64,000 bases of DNA, from the NCBI RefSeq assembly GCF_003086295.3, contig NC_092039.1, forward strand, positions 71,381,649-71,445,648, written 5' to 3'. Source of the DNA: Arachis hypogaea (Eukaryota > Streptophyta > Magnoliopsida > Fabales > Fabaceae). A model generated the notes under the pieces. The model had not been told where the DNA came from. It did not search any database and worked only from the letters and a program-made list of their open reading frames with translations. Both the position numbers and the translations under genes were made by a program. Positions 56,001-64,000 of this stretch are shown here, in pieces. How positions within the stretch are numbered: the first letter of the stretch is position 1; every line of letters begins with the position of its first letter.

Positions 56001-56625
56001 CCAGAACTTGGTGGCCGAACTAAAAATCAAACAGCAATTCACCTCAGTCGAGCACCCACAAGCCAATGGACAAGCAGAGGCCGCAAATAAAGTCATCTTG
56101 GCCGGGTTAAAACGAAGACTCCAAGAGGCCAAAGGGGCATGGGCCGAGGAGCTCCCCCAGGTACTATGGGCATATCGGACAACCCCACACTCTACAACGG
56201 GAGAATCGCCATTCCGACTAGCTTACGGGATGGAGGCAATGATTCCTATCGAAATAGATGAAGGGTCACCCAGAGTCATCTTCTACAACGAAGAAGGTAA
56301 CCCGCAGGCACAAAAGGAAGAACTCGACCTCCTCCCCGAGGTCCGAGAAAGAGCCCGGATCCGAGAAGAAGCCTTAAAACGGCGAACGGCCCTCAGATAC
56401 AATCAGAAAGTAATAAAGCGAAGCTTCTCCATTCACGACCTGATTCTAATCCGAAATGACATCGGAACACAAAAGTCGGGAGAAGGAAAGCTAGCTGCAA
56501 ATTGGAAAGGACCCTACAAGGTAACAGAAGTCTTAGGAACAGGCTATTACAAAATATCCGACCTAGAAGGCAATGAGCTGCCCAGGGCCTGGCACGCCTG
56601 TAATCTAAGACGGTACTACAGCTAG
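53093..56625 (+). pseudogene. Pol of element C, right copy, 5' truncated by the gap and frameshifted
   Basis: Begins inside the protease domain (CAGATACCCGATCCATCC; left copy about 45010) and repeats 45015-48545 almost exactly. RT with YIDD, both RNase H domains and integrase are present. One G is missing at about 55612-55615 (GCTCGGCATT versus GCTCGGGCATT), which shifts the frame just after the integrase zinc-finger histidines. The rest stays open to 56625. Confidence 0.88.
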
Positions 56626-57386
56626 AAAAACTTAACCCGAGGTGTACTCTTTTTCCCTACAAGGGTTTTTTAATGAGACACCCGGTCAAAGTAAGGCACC
56701 CGACCTAGTCAAGGGTAAACACTCTGTAAATATTCTTTCTTTTTTAATACTAATCAAATTTTTCTATTTTCTTTTCTTCTTCCTCATGATGAAACAAATC
56801 CTAGAAAGTACCCCCCAAGGCGCATTAATTTATGCTCGGCAAAACGCAAAAAATCATTTGCCAAGAGACCACACAAGGTCGGCAAAGATAAAGCGACGAG
56901 GTTCAAATTAATGTGAGAAGTTATAAAGCAACTCTGAAAAGGCTCAAAAAGCCAAATAAAAAGAGATTACAAAAATAACTTAAAAGGCCGACCAACAACA
57001 AGGTCGGACCCAACAAAGGGAGGTAATCGAACGCCCGAGGTCCGAGAAAAAGCCCGGATCCAAGAAGAAGCCTTAAAACGGCGAAAGCAAAGATTTCGAA
57101 AACGCTTACTAAAAAGTTGCTATACAAAAACAACTAAAAAGTACAAGCGAAAGATAAAAAAAAAAAAAAACGAAATCAAAAAGTTTCAAGCGCTAGCTAA
57201 AAGGTTGTTATCCAAAAACAACTAAAAAGCATAAAAGCGGAACAAAAAGTCAAACGCAAACACCGCATAATACGCTAAAAAGTTACTACAAGTAGCTAAA
57301 AGCAAAAAGGTGTCCAAAAGCGTCCACAGAAACCACCCAAAAACAAAAGAGCCCACAGGCCGGGCAAAAAACCAAAGATAAAAGGG
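56626..57386. other. Spacer of element C, right copy
   Basis: Repeats 48546-49303 with single-base run-length differences (A run 15 rather than 14 near 57160; one C fewer near 56815). No gene. Confidence 0.6.
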
Positions 57387-59299
57387 TTACAGAGGATCAA
57401 GGTCCTTTCCGGACTCCACATCAACAGAAGGCTGCGGAGGAAACATAGAAATCGGGACAGCATCGACGGCACCGTCATCTCGGTTTAAAACCTCCACACC
57501 AGATCCATCCCCGGCCAAAGGTGAAGTCGGGTTCGCAACCGGAACTTTGGGGGCGGACACCGGAACCTCATCCTCGTTGGGAGCAGGAACAATCTTTCCC
57601 TCCCAACAACGTTATCCGTACTAAATAAGCTCAAATCCAGGTCAGGAGCAAGAACCCGGACCTGAGCCTTCAAATTTTCAAACATAGCATCCATACCCTT
57701 AGCCACATGACCTTCTAGCTCGTAAAATTCATCCTGAGCGGATTGCAATCTCTCCTTTGTCTCCACAAGCTCGGCATATATCCGAGTATAATTCTCCGTC
57801 GCCGCCTTCGCCATCTCCTCAGATGCTTTCGCTGCCGCCACAGCCGCGGTAGCTTTAGCCTTCTCCTTCTCCAAAGACGCCTCCAGCTCAGTAATCCTAG
57901 CAGCCTTCAGTTCACTAATCCTCTCGAACTCAGACTGAGCCTTCTCAAGTCGGGAGCTGGTCGCACCAATGGGGGATTTCTTGAACTCCCGGGCAATAGC
58001 GGCATGAAGACTAGCCATCCGGACACAACTCCGCGCCATATACTGAAAATGATGCTCCATAGACACATCATCAGTAGAAATAAAGGTCTGAGGGAGAATA
58101 TGCTGTTCAATCCAACCAAGAGCATCAAAATCCTTGTCATTAAAACCCGCAAGCTCTTGAGAGGTCTTCTGTTTCTTGGGAGGAGGACCCGAGGACGAAG
58201 GCGGGGAAGAGTGACCGAGTCCAGAGGTCGGAGGATCTTGATTTATAGCTCGGAACTGGGGAGTCGGAATAGTCTTCGACCGAGTAGTGACACCCACAGT
58301 AGTCTTCTTCGGAGAAGATCGGGCAGAAGCCTCCCCAGCCTCGATATTTCGAGCAGCCACAGACTTCTTCGTCCGACGAAGGAACTTCATGGAATCCGCC
58401 TGAGAAGACATCTCTGCAGAAATAAAAGAAAAAGGATTACCACAACAGAAATTCCACCAAAACAAGGAAAACCAAAATACTAAAAAAGATGAATCTCTGA
58501 GAGGTCGGGAACTACCTAACTCGGAACGGAGAAGGCTTGGATCTCCCAACATTTTCTTCGTGTCCAAGTGAGGTGCCCGACCCCATAAACTGCTCACCAC
58601 ACCCACAAAAGCCTGCTCCACCTCATCTAGACTCTCAAAGGTATACTTAGCAGACACTACATTCTCCTGCCAACAAAGAGGAAAAGAAGGCTCCCCACTC
58701 TCGTCTAGAAAGAAAGGTCGGACGTCTCCAGTAGCCCGGACCTTGAAATAAAAGTTCTTAAAATCATGAAAGGACTCATCATACAAGGTACAAAACTTCC
58801 TCCCCTGGTTAGCTCTAAAAGAGACCCAAGATACCTTCCCTCCACCCGACCCCGGCTTCGTCAACACAAACAAATAGGAAAAAAGAGAAATAGAGGGAGA
58901 GACGCCCAAAAACTGACACAAAAGTTGAAACAGCTTTAAAAACGCCCAAGAATTTGGATGGAGCTGCGTAGGGGCAAGGTTACAAGACCATAACACCTCG
59001 GACTCCAGATCGGTAAAGGGAAGTCGGACACTCAGCTTAGAGAAAAAACAATCATAAGCATAAAAGAAGAGCTTCTCGGAACTATCTAAGGGCGGGAAGC
59101 ACACTCTCTCCTCGGATTCCGGGGCCACTAGTTCGTAATCCCTCTCAGACTCCCTATTCTCACATATGCTACAGTGCCTACGGAACCTAGCTAAATACTC
59201 AGAATCTACCACAGAAGGGACTCTTAGAGGAAGAGGGTCTACCCAACCAAGACCACATGGAATCTTAGTCGACATCGCTTGAAGAACCTTTCGAGACAT
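57387..59299 (-). CDS. Antisense accessory ORF of element C (two exons), function unknown
   Basis: The frame opens at 59338, but I choose ATG 59299 (MSRKVLQAMSTKIPCGLGWV) because an intron-like pyrimidine tract precedes it. Exon 1 runs to 58516 and carries the conserved-looking WVSFRANQGRKFCTLYDESF and FYFKVRATGDVRPFFLDESG. A 102-base intron (58414-58515, GTAGTT...TTCTGCAG) joins in phase to give SELEMSSQ. Exon 2 has a basic, serine/proline-rich linker (TTRSKTIPTPQF; SSSGPPPKKQKTSQ), then a helical or coiled-coil segment (ARITELEASLEKEKAKATAA). After VVGRE both copies shift frame; the likely tail (NEDEVPVSAPKVPVANPTSP ... GKDLDPL) ends at 57387, while the uncorrected frame ends at 57485. Antisense ORFs at this place are known from Tat elements such as Grande and Retand; their role is unknown. 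Confidence 0.7.
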
Positions 59300-59903
59300 A
59301 AAATTTTTACCTACAAAGAAGAATACAGCAGCAAGCAAAAATCACATAAAGAAGACAGCGAAAACCCATTCAGCAAAACAAGAAACAAAAACCCCACGAA
59401 GAAAACGCGGCAACCCGGAACAAAAAATACCGGAGAACAAAAAAGAGCCCCCCCATATACAAACAACAAAGCAATGGCGGCGCCTCTTTTCGGGGCAACC
59501 CAGGCATAAAGAAAAAGAAACAAACAAGAGCCACACAAAGAACAGAAGCATATGTGCACAAGAAAAGAGAAACATGGGAACAAACCTGGAAGAAAGAAAC
59601 GAAGACGACGAGCTCCGAAGCAAGGAGAACGAAACGACGGCGCAGAGGGAACCCCAGAAAGACACACGGAGAGATTCGGGGAAGCAGAGCAAAGAGAAAG
59701 AAGAAGCAGTGCTCGGAAAGGATAAAACAAAAACGCAGAAAAAGGAGGAAAGGGGCAAATAAATAAAGCCTTCACAGGGCCCGAACGGAAATCAAGAAAA
59801 AACGGTAAAATGCAATAAATGCAGGAATGGCCATTTTTGAATTTTGAAAAACTACTATGCCCGAGCTCAACCTCCCAAAAAGGACGAACTCGGGCAGGGG
59901 CAC
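59300..59903. other. Region between antisense ORF and 3' LTR of element C
   Basis: On the minus strand this should be the promoter and leader of the antisense ORF; an acceptor-like TTCTTTGTAG lies near 59312. On the plus strand it ends in the purine-rich AACTCGGGCAGGGGCAC before the LTR, the likely polypurine tract. Open frames on both strands (plus 59554-59766, minus 59311-59931) lack recognisable domains. Confidence 0.5.
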
Positions 59904-60351
59904 TGTTCATACCCTGACCGAGCTCCTCCAACTCGGCAAATTTATAAAAGGTCCGACCTCGTCCTAAGGCTCATGCCTAAAGGTCGGACCTCGGACAAAT
60001 AAAGCAAGGAAGGCCCATCAGAAGGAACGCAGCCCAAAACCTAAAGGCCAAAAAGGCCTAGAAAAGGCGGTTCCACAAAGATAGAGATAAACTCCCAAAA
60101 GATAAGATAAGATAAGAATATCTTATCCAGGGAAGATCACGGCCAACTACTATAAATACACTGGAGCACCCAGGTATGGCATTCATTCCACATTCTATAC
60201 ATATCTGCTTGGACCCATGCTAACTTAAGCATCGGAGTGTCTTTGCAGGTACAACCACCAACCACTCTACATATCAAGCTCGGGTCCCTGAACCCCCACC
60301 TCGGGCCTTTCCAGACGACCGAGCTACACGTTTCAGGTAACCCTCGGAACA
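59904..60351 (+). repeat. 3' LTR of element C (448 bp)
   Basis: TGTTCATACCC ... CCTCGGAACA, followed by the TSD ATAGG (60352-60356) and the resumed RNase H of element A. Confidence 0.93.
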
Positions 60352-60356
60352 ATAGG

Positions 60357-61737
60357 ATTTAAACTTGTCAATGGCATAAATCACTGCAAGTAACTCTTTT
60401 TCTGTGATTGTGTAATTCTTCTGTGCATCATTTAAAACATGGCTAGCATAATAAATGACGTGCAGAAGCTTGTTATGCCCCTGTCCCAACACTGCACCTA
60501 TGGTATGGTCACTGGCATCACACATTAGTTCGAATGATAATGTCCAGTCTGGTGCAAAGATGACTGGTGCTGTGACCAGCTTAGCTTTCAGAGTCTCAAA
60601 TGCCTGCAGACACTCCTTATCAAAGATAAACGGCGTGTCAGCAGCTAGCAGATTACTCAGAGGTTTGGCAATTTTTGAAAAATTCTTTATAAACCTTCTG
60701 TAGAATCCTTCATGCCCTAGAAAGCTTTTGATTGCCTTAACATTAGCAGGTGGTGGTAATCTTTGAATTACCTCCACCTTAGCTTGATCCACCTCTATTG
60801 CTTTGTTTGAAATTTTATGCCCAAGGACAATCCCTTCAGTCACCATAAAGTGACATTTTTCCCAGTTTAAAACTAGGTTGGTCTCTTGGCATCTTTTCAG
60901 AACAAGTGCTAGATGGTTAAGGCAGGAGCTGAATGAGTCTCCAAATACTGAAAAGTCATCCATGAAGACTTCCAGAAATTTTTCTACCATATCTGAGAAG
61001 ATAGAGAGCATGCACCTCTGAAAGGTTGCAGGTGCATTGCACAGACCAAAAGGCATCCTTCTGTAGGCAAATACTCCAGAAGGACATGTAAATGCTGTTT
61101 TCTCTTGGTCCTGAGGATTTACTACAATTTGGTTGTAACCTGAATTGCCATCCAAAAAGCAATAATATTCATGACCTGCTAGTCTCTCTAGCATCTGGTC
61201 TATGAATGGTAAAGGAAAATGATCCTTTCTGGTGGCTGTATTGAGCCTTCTGTAGTCAATACACATATGCCACCCTGTAACTGTTCTTGTAGGAACCAGT
61301 TCATTCTTTTCATTATGAACCACTGTCATGCCTCCCTTCTTGGGGACAACGTGGACAGGGCTCACCCAGGGGCTATCAGAAATAGGATAAATAATCCCAG
61401 CCTCTAGTAACTTAGTGACCTCTTTCTGCACCACCTCCTTCATGGCTGGATTTAGCCGCCTTTGTGGTTGAACCACTGGCTTAGCATCATCCTCCAATAG
61501 GATCTTGTGCATGCATCTTGCTGGGCTAATGCCCTTAAGATCACTTATGGACCACCCAAGAGCTGTCTTGTGTGTCCTTAGCACTTGAATTAGTGCTTCC
61601 TCTTCCTGTGGATTTAAAGCAGAGCTTATGATCACTGGAATAGTGTCACCTTCTCCCAGAAATGCATATTTCAGGGATGGTGGTAGTGGCTTGAGCTCGG
61701 GTTTAGGAGGCTTATCTTCTTCCTGAGGAATTTTCAG
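60357..61737 (-). pseudogene. Reverse transcriptase and start of RNase H of element A
   Basis: One open minus-strand frame of 453 codons from 61635; the first 34 codons back to the stop at 61741 belong too. RT motifs from the ATG: KKGGMTVV and CIDYRRLN at about 99-132, YYCFLDGNSGYNQIVV at about 157-172, YRRMPFGLCNAPATFQ at about 191-206, and catalytic FMDD at 224-227. The RNase H start (FELMCDASDHTIGAVLGQGH) and ITEKELLAVIYAIDKFKSY lead to the insertion point of C. The last codons of the raw frame (from CSEGYL on) are LTR of C. RT itself shows no stop. Confidence 0.9.
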
Positions 61738-61740
61738 AAT

Positions 61741-62947
61741 TTATTTTATTTCCTTTAGTTCCTCCAGATCAGGCTGAACATCTTTAAAGATGTCCTCTAG
61801 CTCTGATTCGAGACTTTCAGTCATATTGACCTCCTCCACCAAAGAGTCAATAATATCAGCGCTCATGTAGTCATTTGATGTGTCTGGATGCTGCATAGCT
61901 TTGGCAACATTCAACTTGAACTCATCCTCATTGACTCTCAGGGTTAATTCCCCTATTTGGACGTCAATGAGGGTTCGTCCAGTTGCTAGGAAAGGTCTTC
62001 CTAGAATGAGAGTTGCACTCTTGTGCTCCTCCATTTCCAGCACTACAAAGTCAGTGGGAAAGGCAAATAGCCCAACCTTGACAATCATGTCCTCAATTAT
62101 GCCTGATGGATATTTAATGGAGCCATCAGCAAGTTGGAGGCATATTCGGGTTGGTTTGACTTCTTCAGTCAAGCCAAGCTTTCTAATAGTAGATGCAAGT
62201 ATTAGGTTGATACTTGCCCCAAGATCACATAGAGCTTTCTTAGTGCAAGTACCCTCTAATGTGCATGGTATCATAAAGCTTCCAGGGTCTTTAAGCTTCT
62301 CTGGTAAGCTTTTCAGAATGACTGCACTGCATTCTTCAGTGAGAAAAACTTTTTCAGTTTCTCTCCAATCCTTCTTATGACTTAAGATCTCTTTCATGAA
62401 CTTAGCATAAGAAGGTATTTGCTCAAGTGCCTCTGCAAACGGAATCTTTATTTCAAGAGTCCTTAGATAGTCTGCAAAGCGGGCAAATTGTTTATCCTGT
62501 TCCGCTTGGCAGAGTTTCTGAGGATAAGGCATCTTGGCTTTATACTCTTCAACCTTAGTTGCTGCAGGTTTATTTCCTACAGAAGTGGTTGGAGAAGCCT
62601 GCTTAAGGGGGTTGTTGTCAGCACTTGCAAGTGTCTGACCCCTTTGTGGCGTTTGAACGCCAGGATTGGGTGCTTTTTGGGCGTTTAACACCAGATTGCA
62701 ACCCTTTTCTGGCGTTTGAGCGCCAGAATTGGCTACCCATTGGGCGTTTAACGCCACTTTCTTACCCTTTTCTGGCGTTTGAACGCCATAATCATTCCTC
62801 TCTGGGCTTTTATTGTCCTCAGAGGGATTTTGGGTAGTCAGTTGGTCATCCTCTGTCAGTTGTTCCTTTCTTAGCTTTCTGCTGCTTTGAGTTGATATAT
62901 TCAATGTCTTTCCACTCCTTAATTTAACAGCTTGGCATTCTTCTGTT
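61741..62947 (-). pseudogene. Gag-protease linker and aspartic protease of element A
   Basis: Starts after the gag stop with QAVKLRSGKTLN, a marker that follows gag in Athila-type elements. Four repeats of a GVQTPEKGxxVALNAQ-like unit follow (coding strand of the GGCGTTNAACGCC palindromes at 62640-62800), then FARFADYLRTLEIKIPFAEA and the protease active-site stretch KKALCDLGASINLILASTIR. It ends in TAA at 61741-61743, in frame with RT. D-L-G in place of D-S/T-G is usual in this lineage. The protein would cleave the polyprotein; the stop separates it from RT in this copy. Confidence 0.85.
62640..62800. repeat. GGCGTTNAACGCC palindrome array within element A coding region
   Basis: Alternating units of about 30-36 bp: TGGCGTTTGAACGCCA, GGGCGTTTAACACCA, TGGCGTTTGAGCGCCA, GGGCGTTTAACGCCA, TGGCGTTTGAACGCCA. 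The array is in frame and codes for the repeated QTPEKG/LNAQ peptide. Confidence 0.88.
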
Positions 62948-62949
62948 AT

Positions 62950-63816
62950 CTATTTAGATAGTTGCTGTCTTGTCTGATTCAATTGTGCTTCCATATGCTT
63001 GTTAGCAATTTTAGTTTCTTGGAGCATCTCTTTAAATTCTGCTAATTGTTTTGTCATCATGAGTAATTGCTGATTAAGCTCAACCATCTGTTCTTGAGGG
63101 TTAGTATCAGTAGTTACTGCCATAGCTTCTTCTTTTATAGAGGACTCACTGCTTGAGTACAGATGTTGATTTCTAGCAATAGTATCTATGAGTTCTTGAG
63201 CCTCTTCAATCGTCTTTCTCATGTGTAATGATCCACCAGCTGAGTGGTCTAGAGACATCTGAGCTTTCTCTGTAAGCCCATAGTAGAAGATGTCTAACTG
63301 TACCCACTCTGAAAACATTTCAGAGGGGAATTTCCTTAGCATACCTCTATACCTCTCCCAGGCATTATAAAGGGATTCATTATCCTCTTGTTTAAAGCCT
63401 TGGATGTCCAGCCTTAGCTGTGTCATCCTTTTTGGAGGGTAAAATTGATTCAGAAATTTGTCTGATAACTGTCTCCATGTTTTTATGCTTGCTGTGGGTT
63501 GGTTATTCAACCACCTCTTAGCTTGATCTTTTACAGCAAATGGAAATAGTAATAATCTATAGACATCCTGATCCACCTCTTTATCACGTACTGTGTCAGC
63601 AATTTGTAAGAACTGTGCCAGAAACTCAATAGGTTCTTCCTGTGGAAGACCAGAATACTGGCAATTTTGCTGCACCATGATAATGAGTTGAGGGTTTAGC
63701 TCAAAGCTGCTTGCTTTAATAGGAGGTATACAGATACTACTCCCATATGCAGCTGTAATGAGGTTAGCATATGACCCCAGAGTCCTTCTGGACTGCTCAA
63801 CTCCAATTAGGTCCAT
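62950..63816 (-). CDS. Gag of element A
   Basis: 288 codons from ATG 63816 (MDLIGVEQSRRTLGSYANLI), ending in TAG 62950-62952, in the same frame as protease and RT. The retrotransposon Gag core is clear: QEEPIEFLAQFLQIADTV, AKRWLNNQPTASIKTWRQLS, KFLNQFYPPKRMTQLRLDIQ and FKQEDNESLYNAWERYRGML. The C-terminus is a coiled coil (MTKQLAEFKEMLQETKIANK). No zinc knuckle is visible. The stop may be a later mutation or serve read-through; Athila gag-pol is normally one frame. Good preservation. Confidence 0.88.
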   Translation of the reverse strand: MDLIGVEQSRRTLGSYANLITAAYGSSICIPPIKASSFELNPQLIIMVQQNCQYSGLPQEEPIEFLAQFLQIADTVRDKEVDQDVYRLLLFPFAVKDQAKRWLNNQPTASIKTWRQLSDKFLNQFYPPKRMTQLRLDIQGFKQEDNESLYNAWERYRGMLRKFPSEMFSEWVQLDIFYYGLTEKAQMSLDHSAGGSLHMRKTIEEAQELIDTIARNQHLYSSSESSIKEEAMAVTTDTNPQEQMVELNQQLLMMTKQLAEFKEMLQETKIANKHMEAQLNQTRQQLSK

Positions 63817-64000
63817 GATGGAGAAAGGGAGATGATATGGATCGCAAGTAAAGTAAAATTTTTTTTTCGTTTTTAATTAAAAATGACCGAAAATAATAAA
63901 ATAACTGGAAAAGAAAATAAAATAAAATTTTGAAAACTAAAAGAAAATAAAATCAAAGCAAATTGAAAACTAAATTAATTAATTAATTAAAAAGATTTTG
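63817..64000 (-). other. Leader of element A, running off the window
   Basis: A-rich and T-rich sequence upstream of the gag start. The 5' LTR and primer-binding site are not reached. Confidence 0.6.

Larger units (their letters stand above)
42874..60351 (+). mobile_element. Element C: Tat-lineage gypsy retrotransposon, TSD ATAGG, shown with a duplicated part around a gap
   Basis: ATAGG flanks 42874 (42869-42873) and 60351 (60352-60356), so one insertion event bounds the whole interval. Order: 5' LTR, tRNA-Asp primer site, gag, protease-RT-RNase H-second RNase H-integrase, spacer, antisense ORF, LTR; then, after 1000 N, pol from mid-protease, spacer, antisense ORF and LTR again. A second RNase H and an antisense ORF downstream of pol are known for Tat/Ogre-type elements. 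The repetition is probably an unmerged contig overlap (see findings). It is inserted in A's RNase H between codons for FKSY and LVGS. Confidence 0.9.
30583..64000 (-). mobile_element. Element A: Athila-like gypsy retrotransposon, minus orientation, interrupted by B and C
   Basis: Its 3' LTR is 30583-40356 (split by B). Its internal region goes right from 40357, through RNase H (42446-42868), element C, RNase H/RT (60357-61737), protease (61741-62947) and gag (62950-63816), to the window edge. The protease motif LCDLGASIN, RT box FMDDFSVFG and LRSGK after gag are typical of the Athila lineage as I know it. The LTR family matches the solo LTR at 7079. No integrase follows the RNase H. Its 5' LTR is outside the window. 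Confidence 0.85.

Noticed and set aside
42874..60351. A genuine tandem dimer of element C with three LTRs
   Set aside because: Not excluded, but the near-absence of substitutions, indels clustered at runs, 3'-type middle LTR and round-number gap make an unmerged contig overlap more likely.

Overview
The window is plant nuclear DNA, almost certainly from a legume and most likely Arachis (peanut group). The clues are AT-rich intergenic sequence, GT-AG introns, LTR retrotransposons whose LTRs start TGATGAGCGGATA, and the palindrome TGGCGTTTAACGCCA, which I recognise from Arachis gypsy elements (FIDEL-like). There is no sign of bacterial genes, CRISPR, rRNA or tRNA genes. The genus is an inference; the plant-transposon content is read directly.

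1-22 kb is gene-poor euchromatin-like DNA with small DNA transposons. The one plausible intact host gene is a two-exon defensin-like (DEFL) peptide gene on the minus strand (2852-3621). Its promoter and start codon are duplicated at 5192-5527, and a 1.24-kb foldback element lies between the copies. Also here are several TIR/foldback elements with recognisable target-site duplications (75-564, 5727-6020, 10147-10727, 10763-12780), a 1548-bp solo LTR (7079-8626, TSD GTTTA), an exon-by-exon fragment of an LRR receptor-kinase gene (14640-15552, minus) and a 5.04-kb CACTA transposon (16218-21261, TSD AGA). The CACTA element lacks a visible transposase but carries exons captured from two unrelated host genes, a SpoU-type RNA methyltransferase and a GHSGG alpha/beta-hydrolase (lipase).

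22-64 kb is one nested stack of LTR retrotransposons. Element E (minus, from 22062; 3' LTR, extra ORF, broken integrase) is interrupted at 29530 by LTR D (plus). D is interrupted at 30583 by element A (minus, Athila-like; gag, protease, RT and RNase H, integrase missing), which runs off the right edge. A holds two further insertions. Element B (31634-39880, TSD GTTAA) is a very young non-autonomous element in A's 3' LTR. Element C (42874-60351, TSD ATAGG) is a Tat-lineage gypsy element inside A's RNase H. C has gag-pol with two RNase H domains and an antisense two-exon ORF between pol and the 3' LTR.

C appears twice around a 1000-N gap (52093-53092). The repeated 7 kb differ almost only by single-base indels, and the middle LTR matches the 3' LTR at four diagnostic sites, so this is probably an unmerged contig overlap rather than a real dimer.

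The genes do not form a pathway. What the elements share is architecture: a tRNA-Asp primer site in B and C, a conserved block with a splice donor after pol in E and B that pairs with an acceptor just before a downstream ORF, and the GGCGTTNAACGCC palindrome in LTRs, 3' regions and the gag-protease coding region.
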